A DNA stretch of 64,000 nt, from assembly GCF_005048155.1 (NCBI RefSeq), contig NZ_SUMB01000004.1, positions 248,001 through 312,000 of the forward strand, read 5' to 3'. Below, piece after piece: positions 32,857-42,900 of the stretch. A model generated the notes under the pieces. That model had not been told where the DNA came from. It did not search any database and saw only the letters and a program-made list of their open reading frames with translations. The position numbers and the translations under genes are program-made. How positions within the stretch are numbered: the first letter of the stretch is position 1; the number at the start of each line of letters is the position of its first letter. The DNA comes from Streptomyces piniterrae. GTDB taxonomy: Bacteria; Actinomycetota; Actinomycetes; Streptomycetales; Streptomycetaceae.

Positions 32857-35202
32857 GTGGGCGACCACTACTGGCAGAAAAAACCTGACGGCGCGAATGA
32901 CGGCCCGAATGGCGATCCGAAGCTGCCGACCTGGTTGGGGACGCCGCGTGCCGTGCCACCACCCCTCCGGCAGCCCACCGCGTCGCCCACCGCTCGGCCG
33001 ACACCGCCAAAGCGGTCGAAGGGCGGCTCGACAGCGTCGACGGGCGGCCCGACAGCGTCGACGGGCGGGGCGAACTCCACCTGGGCGCAACCGCGCGGGA
33101 GGGCCCAAACCGGCCCGAGTGGCGCGCCGGGACCAGGGCCAGGACCGGGACCAGGGCCAGGACCGGGACCAGGGCCTGCGCCGCAGTCCTCAACATGGAG
33201 TCCGCCCCGGCAACCCGGACCACCACCACAGCAGCCGCACGGAAGCCCACCGGCCGCCCGGAGCACGGGCCGCCGCCGCACCGGGCGCCGGGCCGCCCTG
33301 CTGGCCGGGGGCCTGGCCGCCGCGGTCACGGCGGCACTGCTGCTCCGGCCCGACGCCGTCCACTCGCCGCCACCGGATCGCCGCGCCCCGATCGCGGCAG
33401 CGCTGGTGGACCTGGCGCTGCAACCCGCCGTCCGCTACCGCCCCACGATGGACGGCTCCTCCTGGACCGAGATACGCGCCACCGCCTCCGGCACCGCACT
33501 CGGCACGGCCGAGTACGACGGGGCACAGGTCACGACCATGTCCGTCGGCGGCATCGACTACGTCAAGATGCCCGACAGCACGCCGGGCACGCCGGGTACT
33601 CCCGACGGCCCCGACGGCTCCGACGGCGCCCCGGGCGTCGCAGGCCAGTGGGTCGCCGGCGCAACCAAGGCCCACGACAAGGGCGCCGGTGACATCCCTG
33701 AGGCCGGGCAGAGCCCCATCACCTTCGCCAACCGGCTGCTCAAGGCACTCAACAGCAAGGAGACGAGGCTGCCGGACCAGGACGCCCCACCCGTCACGGT
33801 CAACGGTGTTCCGGCGCTGCAGGCGACCACGCCACAAGGCACCCTGTACGTGTCGAAAGCGCGCCCTCACCGGCTGCTGGAATTCAAGCCCCGTACGGCA
33901 CCCAGTACGGCACTTGGTCTTGGTACGACCCCCCGAAGCACGCCGGCGAGCCATGCGGGATCATCCGTGGTGCAGCAGGCTGTGTTGCGAAAGCCGGGAG
34001 CCGGGGACGTACTCACCGCCGTCCGCGCCCGCGCGGCCGCCCCCGCGGCAGGTTCCTTCACCGTCGCCCCGCTCTCCAAGTCCGAGACGCGAGCCCTGAT
34101 GGGTGAGTTCCGCGACAACATCCCGGAACTGGAAACGGCGCTCGATGCCAAAATCACCGCCAAGGTGGAGACGGAACCGGCTCTGCAATGCGGCACCAGC
34201 GGCTGCGAGGTGACCACGCGGATCACCGAAATCACCCCGAGCCCGGAAGCCAGAAAACGCATCTCCGACGGCCAGGTCACGGTCCGGCTCACGGCGACCG
34301 TACAGATCGAGGGCCGCCCCGCCGGCACCTGCACCGCCACCGAGAAACTACCGCTGGACAGCGCCGGCGACATCGCCTGCACGGACACCGAGGCCGCGCC
34401 GCTCTACACGGCAGAGCACGCCGCGAAGCGGCGGGAGGCCGAAGCCCGTGCCCGGATCAGCGGCGTACCGGAGCCCTACCAGGTCCGCTCCACCGCCGAC
34501 ACCACGGTCCGTGTCCTGGCCGCGGTGGACACCACCGAACTGCAGCAGGCACAACGGCAGGACGAGCAGCTGCTCGTCGACGCGCCCTCACCCGCGGACC
34601 TGGCGGAACGGGCCGCCCTCGCAGCCATCGACGACGAGGACCGGCCACTGGACTGCGCCCAGCAGATGCCGAGTGATGCGAAGCCGAACGGTGAAGGCTG
34701 GATCCTCAATTCACTCGGGTCCGAGCCCAACCCCCGCACCGAGACCGGTGAAGCCTGCTTGAAGAAGCCTCCCAACAACAGCAACCCAGAGGAACAGAAG
34801 CCGGATCCGTTTGGCTATGCGGAAGCGCGCGTCACCGTGCGGCGACTCGGCCTGGAACCGGCGGAGGACCTGGCGCGCTGCCACATCATCGCCGCACGGT
34901 TCGGGGGCTCCAACAAGCTGAAGAAGAACCTCAGCCCCTGCGGACAACTGCTCACCAACAACAATCCGCTCGGCATGTCACGCATCGAGAATTACGTCGC
35001 CCAGTCGATAGCGAAGAACCCCGAGGGCAGCGTCTGGTATCTGGTGGAACCGTTCTTCAGGAACTCGCAGAGCAGCGTTCCCAAGGGGTACGTGATGATG
35101 GCAATCCTCTACTCCCCGTCCGGCTTGCCGTACGGGATCGATTCCCAATCGGTTCTGAACGTGGTGGAGACGCCCCACGGGCTGACCAACATCGGAAACT
35201 GA
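32857..35202 (+). CDS. Membrane-anchored protein with a C-terminal nuclease-like domain
   Basis: A 781-residue protein without a single-family match. Residues 1-140 are disordered, Pro/Gly-rich and include a (PG)n run. A transmembrane helix lies at about 146-163. A long extracytoplasmic region (about 165-600) contains a middle part resembling a lipoprotein-like beta domain (YVKMPDST... to FTVAPLSKSETRALMG) and an Ala/Glu-rich helix. The C-terminal part has RCHIIAARFGGS, LKKNLSPCGQ and PLGMSRIENYVAQS. This spacing (H...R-FGGS-xx-NL-P...M-x-x-E) is that of DNA/RNA non-specific endonuclease or polymorphic-toxin nuclease domains, although the usual Asp-Arg-Gly before His is replaced by Ala-Arg-Cys. 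AAGGGAG precedes the GTG. It follows the kinase on the same strand. Confidence 0.65.
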   Translation: MGDHYWQKKPDGANDGPNGDPKLPTWLGTPRAVPPPLRQPTASPTARPTPPKRSKGGSTASTGGPTASTGGANSTWAQPRGRAQTGPSGAPGPGPGPGPGPGPGPGPAPQSSTWSPPRQPGPPPQQPHGSPPAARSTGRRRTGRRAALLAGGLAAAVTAALLLRPDAVHSPPPDRRAPIAAALVDLALQPAVRYRPTMDGSSWTEIRATASGTALGTAEYDGAQVTTMSVGGIDYVKMPDSTPGTPGTPDGPDGSDGAPGVAGQWVAGATKAHDKGAGDIPEAGQSPITFANRLLKALNSKETRLPDQDAPPVTVNGVPALQATTPQGTLYVSKARPHRLLEFKPRTAPSTALGLGTTPRSTPASHAGSSVVQQAVLRKPGAGDVLTAVRARAAAPAAGSFTVAPLSKSETRALMGEFRDNIPELETALDAKITAKVETEPALQCGTSGCEVTTRITEITPSPEARKRISDGQVTVRLTATVQIEGRPAGTCTATEKLPLDSAGDIACTDTEAAPLYTAEHAAKRREAEARARISGVPEPYQVRSTADTTVRVLAAVDTTELQQAQRQDEQLLVDAPSPADLAERAALAAIDDEDRPLDCAQQMPSDAKPNGEGWILNSLGSEPNPRTETGEACLKKPPNNSNPEEQKPDPFGYAEARVTVRRLGLEPAEDLARCHIIAARFGGSNKLKKNLSPCGQLLTNNNPLGMSRIENYVAQSIAKNPEGSVWYLVEPFFRNSQSSVPKGYVMMAILYSPSGLPYGIDSQSVLNVVETPHGLTNIGN
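33128..33177. repeat. 18-bp repeat encoding a Pro-Gly run
   Basis: About 2.7 copies of an 18-bp unit (GGACCAGGGCCAGGACCG) inside the nuclease-like gene encode a (Pro-Gly) run of about 17 residues in the cytoplasmic N-terminal part. Length changes in steps of 18 keep the frame. Confidence 0.85.
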
Positions 35203-35261
35203 GCAGAGAACTGAGGAGAGAACTGAGGAGAGAGCTGAGCAGGCCGGCGACTGCCGCGGGC

Positions 35262-38200
35262 TCACTCCCCGTCCACTTCCGCCAGCGAAGCCCTCAACTG
35301 CTCCCGCAGCTCCGGGTGTTCCGCTGCTCGCTCCAAAGCCAGCGCCGCACAGAACTGCCGTCGTGCCCGCACCCGTGCTCCTGCCTGCGCGTACGACTGG
35401 CCCAGGCGGCGCCGGATCTCCATTTCCAGTCGGGTGCGGTGCGGCTCCGAACGCCGCGAGATACCTGCGTGCAGCTCCAATGCCTGGCGATGGCGGCGTT
35501 CCGCCTCCCCAAGGTCCTCCGCGATCGACCCCAGCCGTGTCAACGTCAACGCCAGCAGCAGCGGGTCCCCGGCCTCCCGCAGCAGTGCCTCACTGCGCAG
35601 CAGCACCGCCCGCGCCTCCGCCCGTTCGCCGAGCGCCTCATGCCCGTCGGCAAGGCCGATCAGGCGCTGACTGATGGGTATCGGGCGGCCGTTGCGCTCC
35701 GCCGCGGCGAGCCCCGCCCGCGCGTCGGCGAATGCCGTACGCACCTCGCCCTGCGTGAACCGGCTCATCGACCGAAGCGCCAATGCCAGAGACTCTCCCC
35801 ACGCGTCGTTTGCCCGCTTCAGGGCCGGCAGCACCTCATCCATAGTGGCCGTCACCGTGTCGTACTGCCCCTGCAAGAAGTCCTGGGTGGCCAGACCGGT
35901 CAGCGCCAGCGCCACCAACGTCTCGTCGCCGATCTCCCGGGCGGACTTCAGCGCCTGCCGGAACCAGTCGCCACCCTCCGCGAGTCGGCCCTGCTGGTAG
36001 TCCAGCAGACCGAGCGACGCCGCCACCTGGGCCCGCAGCGCCGGATCCCCGCTGCGCTCGGCGGCGCGCAGCGCCGACTTCAGCGCCGTGCGGCCCTCGT
36101 CGTAACGATCGTGGTGAAGGAAGTAGTCCCGCAGCGCCACACCCAGTTCCGCCGCCAGGACGTCCTCGCCGTGCGCCGCCGCATACCTCGGTACGTCCGC
36201 CAGGTCCGCCCCCACCGCGTCCAGCCAGCGCGCCGCGTCCCGCGCGGAGTCGAACCGCTGCGGATCCCCGTCCGATGCCCGGCCGTCGTCACTGGTGAGC
36301 CGACCCGCCTGGACGTACAGCTCCAGTGCCCGTCGGCGGGCCTGCGCCGCCTCCTCCGGCCGGACGTCTGCCAGCTTCCGGGCGTGGACCCGCACCAGGT
36401 CGTGGAGCCGGTACCGTCCCGGGCCCGGCTGCAGCACCAGGCTCGCGTCGTACAACTCCTCCAGGACGATCTCCGCCTCGTCGACGCCCACCCCGAGCAT
36501 CACCGCCGGCGTCCACGCGTCGAACTCCGGCGTCGGTGCATGGCCCAGCAGCCGGAACGCCCGCTGCCGGGCCTGGTTCAACTGCTCGTAGGACATGTGG
36601 AACGCGGCCTCCACGCTGCGGTCCCCGGCGCTCAGCTCGCCCAGTCGCCGCTCCTCCCGCGCCATCCGCGCCGCCAGGTGGGCCGGCGTCCACGACGGAC
36701 GGTGCTGCAGCCGCGCGCCGGCGATCCGCAGGGCCAGCGGCAGGCCCCCACACAGCCGCGCCAGGTCCTTGACGGCCTCCGGGTCGGCGTCGCTGCGCGC
36801 CCCGCCGATCAGGCGGCGCAGCAGCCAGATCGAGTCGTTGGTCGGCAGTGGCTCCAGGGTCACGCACCGGTCCGCGTCCAGCCCGGTCAGCCGATGCCGT
36901 CCGGCCACCAGCACGCGGCTGCCCGGACCGGCGGGCAGCAGGGGGCGCACCTGCGCGGCGCTTCCCACATCGTCGAGTACGAGCAGCAGCCGCCGCCCGC
37001 TGGTGACGTCGCGCCAGGCGGCGATCAGACCGTCGCGGTCCTGGGGAATGTCCGCGTCGGCCGTACCGAGCGTGCGCAGCAACCGCTGGAGCAGTCGCTT
37101 CGTCATGGGGCGGTCACCCGCCGGTGAGTGGTGCGTGAGCAGATCGAGGAAGAGGACGCCGTCCGGGTGCTGGGGGCGAAGCGTCCACGCCGCATGCACC
37201 AGCAGCGAGGTCTTTCCGACCCCGGCAGGGCCATCCACCGTCGCCACCATGACGCCATCGTCGGGGGCGGGCGCGGTCAGCGTGGCGACCTCCGCGCCGC
37301 GCCCCATCAACTTGCCTGCGTTTCCCGGGAGTTCGTTCACTGTGCGGGGCGACCGTGCCTGCGCCGACACTGAAACCGACACCGACGGCGGCGCAGCCCG
37401 AGGACGCCACGCGGCATCCACCGTGGACGCCTTCGACGCAGTCCCCGCGCCCGGGGAGGCGGACCCGCCACTGGTGCCCGAGCCGCCATTGGTGCCCGAT
37501 CCGCCGATGACGGCCTTGTCATCGTGCCGGAGCACCGCCGCGTGCAGCTCCCGCAGGGCCGCGGACGGCGCGGCCCCCAACTCCTCCCGCAGCCGCCGCC
37601 GCAGCCCCTCGTACGCGGCGAGCGCCTCGCCCTGCCGACCCATGCCGTACAGCGCCCGGATCTTCAGCGCCTGCACCGGCTCGTCCAGCGGAGGGGCGGC
37701 CTCCGGCGAGGCCAGGTCCGCGAGCACCTCGCTTCCGCGGCCGAGCCGCAGCAGACACTCCAGCCGCTGTTTCTGCAGGGACCGGCGCTCGACCAGCAGC
37801 CGCTGCCGTTCCCCGGACGCGTACGGGCCGGGCAGCCCCGCCAGCGGCTCCCCGCGGAACAGCCGCAGGCCCTGCTCAGCATCGGCCAGCGCCCCCGAGG
37901 TGTCACCGGCATCCAACAGCCTTCCCGTCCCCACGGAGAGTTCGGTGAGGCGTGCCGTGTCGAGGCGGACCGGCGCGGCGAAGCGGTAGCCGCCCGACCC
38001 ACCACGGATCACCGATCCGTCCTGCCCCACACTGGGCACGTCCAGGGCCCGCCGCAGCGCGTATACGTAGCTGGGCAGGACGCGCCGACCCGTCGGCGGC
38101 GGCTTGTCGCCCCACACCCCGTCGATCAGCTGCTCATAACTAACCAACCGGCTGCCGCGCAGCACCAGCGCCGCCAACACCGCCTGCCGGCGGACCGGGC

Positions 38201-38306
38201 CGATTGCCGCCTCCCGGTCGCCCCGCCACACCTGCACGGGTCCGAGTATCGCGACGTGCAGCTCCCCCGACTCCCCCATTGCCACCCCCACGTCGTCACG
38301 GATCAT
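35262..38306 (-). CDS. SARP-family regulator with NB-ARC and TPR domains (AfsR type)
   Basis: A 1014-residue large SARP. An N-terminal winged-helix OmpR-like domain (about 15-105; LGPVQVWRGDREAAIGPVRR, QAVLAALVLRG) is followed by a BTAD domain (about 110-255) and a Gly/Ser linker. The NB-ARC domain (about 330-620) has the P-loop DGPAGVGKTSLLVHAAW and Walker B RLLLVLDDVGSA. TPR-rich repeats run from about 690 to 1000. Such AfsR-like activators bind direct repeats near promoters of antibiotic clusters or pleiotropic targets, with ATP hydrolysis controlling activity. It is convergent with the nuclease-like gene and divergent from a hypothetical gene. The start at 38306 lacks a ribosome site; MGESGELHV at 38279 is an alternative. 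Confidence 0.92.
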   Translation of the reverse strand: MIRDDVGVAMGESGELHVAILGPVQVWRGDREAAIGPVRRQAVLAALVLRGSRLVSYEQLIDGVWGDKPPPTGRRVLPSYVYALRRALDVPSVGQDGSVIRGGSGGYRFAAPVRLDTARLTELSVGTGRLLDAGDTSGALADAEQGLRLFRGEPLAGLPGPYASGERQRLLVERRSLQKQRLECLLRLGRGSEVLADLASPEAAPPLDEPVQALKIRALYGMGRQGEALAAYEGLRRRLREELGAAPSAALRELHAAVLRHDDKAVIGGSGTNGGSGTSGGSASPGAGTASKASTVDAAWRPRAAPPSVSVSVSAQARSPRTVNELPGNAGKLMGRGAEVATLTAPAPDDGVMVATVDGPAGVGKTSLLVHAAWTLRPQHPDGVLFLDLLTHHSPAGDRPMTKRLLQRLLRTLGTADADIPQDRDGLIAAWRDVTSGRRLLLVLDDVGSAAQVRPLLPAGPGSRVLVAGRHRLTGLDADRCVTLEPLPTNDSIWLLRRLIGGARSDADPEAVKDLARLCGGLPLALRIAGARLQHRPSWTPAHLAARMAREERRLGELSAGDRSVEAAFHMSYEQLNQARQRAFRLLGHAPTPEFDAWTPAVMLGVGVDEAEIVLEELYDASLVLQPGPGRYRLHDLVRVHARKLADVRPEEAAQARRRALELYVQAGRLTSDDGRASDGDPQRFDSARDAARWLDAVGADLADVPRYAAAHGEDVLAAELGVALRDYFLHHDRYDEGRTALKSALRAAERSGDPALRAQVAASLGLLDYQQGRLAEGGDWFRQALKSAREIGDETLVALALTGLATQDFLQGQYDTVTATMDEVLPALKRANDAWGESLALALRSMSRFTQGEVRTAFADARAGLAAAERNGRPIPISQRLIGLADGHEALGERAEARAVLLRSEALLREAGDPLLLALTLTRLGSIAEDLGEAERRHRQALELHAGISRRSEPHRTRLEMEIRRRLGQSYAQAGARVRARRQFCAALALERAAEHPELREQLRASLAEVDGE

Positions 38307-38327
38307 CAGTTTTTCATCACAAGTTCA

Positions 38328-38341
38328 GTGGTGTGCACCAC
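38328..38341. promoter_or_regulatory. Candidate operator between the SARP gene and its divergent neighbour
   Basis: A short inverted repeat, GTGGTG-TG-CACCAC, sits just upstream of the SARP gene in the 140-bp divergent region. It could bind a dimeric regulator, perhaps for autoregulation. Support is limited to symmetry and position. Confidence 0.25.
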
Positions 38342-38446
38342 AGTTGGCAAGTCAGAGTCGGAATCGCGGCTGTCGCCGCGCCGTACGGGGGCAGCACCGC
38401 TGCCACCTGCAACCCGGCGCCGGGCGCACCCGCACCGGGAGGTGCC

Positions 38447-38980
38447 ATGACCCCTGAGGTTGCACTGCTCCTGGGCCGTTGCGGCCTCGTTCTGTACGGC
38501 TTGGACGACGGCAGCTGCCGAATCTGTACTGCCGGCGGCTCGGCCGTCGGTCGGGTCGAAGGCGGCGCGGGCGCCTGGAACGCCTGGGCGCGGCGAGACG
38601 ACGGACGTCATGCCCTGGTCGCCACCGACCTGCCCAGCCGGAACGCGGCGGTGTGCGCGGTCGCCGATCACGCCGAGTGGGAGGACCTGGCACGGGTCCG
38701 GCCCGACGAGACGACACGGAGGTACCCCATGACGAGCATGAAGCGGCGCCACCTGTGGAGCCTGGCCCGAGAGGCCCGCAGGGCGAGGGAAGCGGGAGAG
38801 GTGACGCACACGGTCCAGCTCTACCTCAATCGACCGGTGTACGGAAAACGGGCCGTCAGGCGGGCGGACCGCGGAGTCGACGAAGCCGTCCGGGCCATCG
38901 AGGCCGAAGGCTGGCAGTGCTGCGGAGTCGAGCCGTGGCTCGGCAGCGGTGTGCTGCTCAGCTTCGTACGGGCCGGCTGA
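38447..38980 (+). CDS. Hypothetical protein (177 aa)
   Basis: The protein starts MTPEVALLLGRCGLVLYGLD with a well-placed GGGAGG before the ATG. The first half looks like a small beta-rich domain ending near DLARVRPDETTRRYPM. The second half is basic helical (MKRRHLWSLAREARRAREAG, then a VTHTVQLYLNRPVYGKRAV strand and a closing IEAEGWQCCGVEPWLGSG). There is no signal peptide or transmembrane segment. I do not recognise it. It is divergent from the SARP gene and could be its target. Confidence 0.65.
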   Translation: MTPEVALLLGRCGLVLYGLDDGSCRICTAGGSAVGRVEGGAGAWNAWARRDDGRHALVATDLPSRNAAVCAVADHAEWEDLARVRPDETTRRYPMTSMKRRHLWSLAREARRAREAGEVTHTVQLYLNRPVYGKRAVRRADRGVDEAVRAIEAEGWQCCGVEPWLGSGVLLSFVRAG

Positions 38981-39129
38981 TGGTGTCGGGCGGGGTGGGT
39001 GGGTGGATGTTGTCGCCCCGTCGTTCAGGCTGGTAAGGCTTGCCAGGACGGCTGCCCAGGGCGGCCATCGGTCCCCACCAGATCGCCATTCTCAGCCCCG
39101 TCATCCATCCGCTGACTGCAAATACAAGG

Positions 39130-39744
39130 TCACCTACGGACACCGGAGTGATAGAGCGCACGGGCGCGCGCCGTGTCGATGGGCCCGGCCTCAGGCAGAT
39201 GCAGGAAGTGGTTCAACTGCCACGCCTGCGTGCTGCGGGCTTGGCGGTTGGTGGTCGTCACCCACGGCGGGTAGACACGGAATGCCCTTTTCCCGCCGGA
39301 GCCGTTCCTGGACACGATGTCCCGTTCACAGAGCACGTCCCGCGGAAATACGAACTGCCCGAACCGCTGGCCTTCGCGAGTGCTGATGACGAACAGATCA
39401 ACGGGATCTTCAGCATCGAAGGGCTGGATCGGCCCGCCCGGAGACCTCTTCCACACCGTGACGAACTGACCGACCTTCGTCGGGGTCGTCTTGGCCACAC
39501 GAAACCTGACCGAGAGGCCATCCAGCGTGAACTCACATGCCCCGTACTCGACGCTCTCCGCTTCAGGCACGGGCCGCGAACACGTAAACCCACTCGGGTC
39601 ATACACCAGCCCCTTCGCCGCAAGCAGGTCGCTGGGGATCCCTGCCTCGCCCGACCAAGGCCCAGGATCACGGGCATCGAGGCCGGAGGGGACGTCACGT
39701 TCCATTGCCATTCTCGCATCCTGCCACCGCCGACTATCGAACAC
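39130..39744 (-). CDS. MepB family protein
   Basis: A 204-residue protein that follows the MepB pattern closely: EYGACEFTLDGLSVRFRVAK, then TTPTKVGQFVTVWKRSPGGP, FVISTREGQRFGQFVFPRDV, GGKRAFRVYPPW and TQAWQLNHFLHLPE. MepB was named from the Staphylococcus mepRAB operon, where its biochemical function is unknown; the FRVAKTTPTKxGQF block is highly conserved across the family. No MepA-type efflux gene lies next to it here. It is divergent from the NACHT gene with a 178-bp gap. The exact start among the N-terminal Met codons (39744, 39711, 39705) is open. Confidence 0.88.
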   Translation of the reverse strand: MFDSRRWQDARMAMERDVPSGLDARDPGPWSGEAGIPSDLLAAKGLVYDPSGFTCSRPVPEAESVEYGACEFTLDGLSVRFRVAKTTPTKVGQFVTVWKRSPGGPIQPFDAEDPVDLFVISTREGQRFGQFVFPRDVLCERDIVSRNGSGGKRAFRVYPPWVTTTNRQARSTQAWQLNHFLHLPEAGPIDTARARALYHSGVRR

Positions 39745-39922
39745 ATAATCGATAGCGGCCCTGCCAGGTCAGCCTCGTCACGGACGACGACAGTGTCGCC
39801 ACGAGAACCAGCCCACGCACGAGAACGACGCACCGCATCTCATGCCAGCACCGTTTTCGCAACGTCCGCCAAGGCGGGCGCCGTATGATCCCCAACAGGT
39901 ATCGCCGGGGGGAGTAACTGCC

Positions 39923-42900
39923 ATGCAGGGCATGGAACTTGTAGTCACCCGTCTCGCGGCCGCCGTGCTGGGCACGGTCGCCAAGTCACTGATCGCCCCG
40001 CGGTCTGGTGCCGGCCTGGTGAACTCTCCCGTTCGTTCCTTGTCTCGCGCGGCAAACCCGGAACGATTGGCGAAGCTCCTGTCCAAACGCCTTGCCGAGT
40101 CGCACAGCTCGCTGCCAGAACACGAACGGCTGGCGGCCGTCGACGCCGTGCGGGACAACTTCGCCGCTGTGGGCGACATCGACGCGGACCTGCTCTTCCG
40201 ACTGGACCTGGATCCCGAGCGGCTGCGCGACGAACTTCGCTCCCCGGCCGCCGGGCTGAGCGCGCGGGCACTCGATCTGTACGGGGAACTCCTGGCCCTG
40301 TGCTGCACGCACGTGGTGGAGCAACTGACCACACACCCCTCCTTTCCTGCGCGGGCGGCCGTCGAACAGACCCGCGCGGCGGGTCGCACCCAGGCTTTGG
40401 TGGAGGACCTGGCCGGAAGCCGTCGCCGCCCCGAGGCGGTGGCACTGGACTTCGAGCAGCGCTACGCGGACTACATGGCTGCCACGCATGGGCGGCTGGA
40501 GCTGTTCGGGCTGACGCTCGGGCGCTCGGCAAGCGAGTGGCCGCTGGACACGGCGTACATCAGCCTGGCAGTGAGCGGCGAGGGCGCCCACCACGAGGGC
40601 TTTGGTTCGCCTGGTACGGGCCAGGTCGCTGTCAAAGCCGAGCAGGCACTGGCCGAAGGCGACCGGATCCTGTTGCGCGGTCCTGCGGGATCGGGCAAGA
40701 GCACCTTAGTGCAGTGGCTCGCGCTGAACGCCGCCCACCGCAGGTTCGGCCGAGAGCTGGACGACTGGAACCGCTGCGTCCCCTTCGTCCTACGATTGCG
40801 CACCTTCGCCTCGTCCGGTGCCCTGCCCGCTCCCGAAGACTTCCTGCAGGCGGCCGGCGTGCCGCTGCACGGCTCAGCACCGGTCGGCTGGGTGGAGAAC
40901 CTGATGACCGAAGGCAGGGCACTGGTCCTCGTCGACGGCGTCGACGAAGTGCCGACGCGGCTGCGCAAGCGCACCCAGGACTGGCTGAGAAGCCTGATCG
41001 CGGCCTTCCCGCACGCGCGGTACGTGGTGACGACCCGGCCGTCCGCGGTACCGGAGGGCTGGCTTGGCCAGCATGGTTTCGCTGCCCACTCACTGCTCCC
41101 GATGGAACGGGATGACATCCGCGCGTTCATCGAGCACTGGCATGACGCGGCGCGGCACGAGTGCGGCGGAGATGCCGAACGGGTCCGGCTCGACACATAC
41201 GAGAGATCACTGCTTCAAGCGGTCAGCACACGCCGGGCGTTGGGCCGCTTGGCCACGAACCCGCTGATGTGCGCACTGCTCTGCGCCCTCAACCGGGACC
41301 GCCGGATGCAGCTGCCCCGCGCGCGCAAGGAGCTGTACGACGCTGCCCTGGACATGCTCCTGGTGCGCAGGGACACCGAACGCGAAGTCATCGGAGTCGA
41401 GGGCGTCGACCTCACACGCGAGGAACAGATGGCGCTGCTCCAGCGGTTCTCGTACTGGCTCATCCGCAATGGGCGAGCTGAGGCGGGCCGGACGGACACC
41501 GTGGAGATGATGGGGCAGTGGCTCGACGCCATGCCTCAGGTACAGGGAACGGCGGAACAGGTGTTCTCCCACCTGCTGATCAGAAGCGGTCTGCTGCGAG
41601 AGCCACAGCCGGGGGCCGTGAACTTCGTGCACCGCACCTTCCAGGACTACCTGGGTGCGAAGGCCGCCGTCGAGTCCCGCGACTTCGGCGTGCTCGTGCG
41701 GCATGCACACGATGACCAGTGGGACGATGTCGTCCAGATGGCGGTCGGGCACGCGCGCGTGGACGAGCGGGCCCGGCTGTTGACCGAGCTGTTGCAGCGG
41801 GCCGACGACGAGAAGTGCCACCGGCACCGGCTCGTGCTGCTGGCGGCGGCGTGCCTGGAACACGCCCCGGAGCTGGACCCGGCGGTCCGGGCGACGGTGC
41901 AGGCAAGGACGCAGGAGCTGTTGCCGCCGCGCAGTCAGAGCGACGCGGAGGAGCTCGCGAAGGTCGGCGAGCTGGTGCTGGAGCTGTTGCCGGGTCCCGA
42001 TGACGGACTCGACAGCTACAGTGCCGCGGCTGTGGTGCGGACCGCGGCACTGGTCAAAGGGGATTCCGCCCTGCAGACAATCTGCCGATTCCGGGACGAT
42101 GTACGCCCGCCCGTCCCCTTCCAGTTGTCACAGGCATGGAGCTCATTCGACACGGAGACATACCTGCGGGAAGTCCTCGCTGTCCGGGCATGGGATGAGG
42201 ACTACCTGCATGTGAAGACGCCTGAGCAGCTCGACGCCCTGCGGTATATCCCGACGGTCCGGGCTGTGCATCTGGAGGGCAACCACAGCGACCTCACGCC
42301 GCTGCTCGCCCTGGATGACCTGCGCCGTGTCTACCTGTACGACAACGCGACGCTCAGCGACCTTTCCCCGCTCAGAAACTTTCCGAGGCTCAGCCAGGTT
42401 GGACTGAGCCGGTGTTCGGCGCTGCAAGATCTGACACCCCTGGCCGGGACGGTCCTGGAGCAGCTCTCACTGTCCGAAGGCCCCGCCGAGGTCTTTGCCG
42501 AGCAGTTGCGGGACATGCCAAACCTCAAGATCCTGCATCTGGCCCACCCCATGCTGATCGAGAGCCTCGGAGAATTGCCGATCGGACCGCAGCTGACGAG
42601 CCTGTCGCTGCAGCGCCAGGTCCGGTACGTGAGCCTTGAGGGAATTGAACTGTGGCCGTCGCTCACCTCGCTCGCTCTTGCCAGCGCAACGCAACTGCGC
42701 CAGTGGGCCCGGATGCCGACGCCGCCGCACCTCAGCTCTCTGATACTCAACGAGCTCATTCCCCTCGACCTCAGCCTGCTCAGCGGCTGCGCCCAGCTGG
42801 AAAAGCTCGTCCTCTGGCGATGCGACCTGTCGGAAGGGCTGGGGCCACTGCGAGACCTGGCAACCTTGACCTCTCTCACCCTCTGGCAGTGCAGCGAAGG

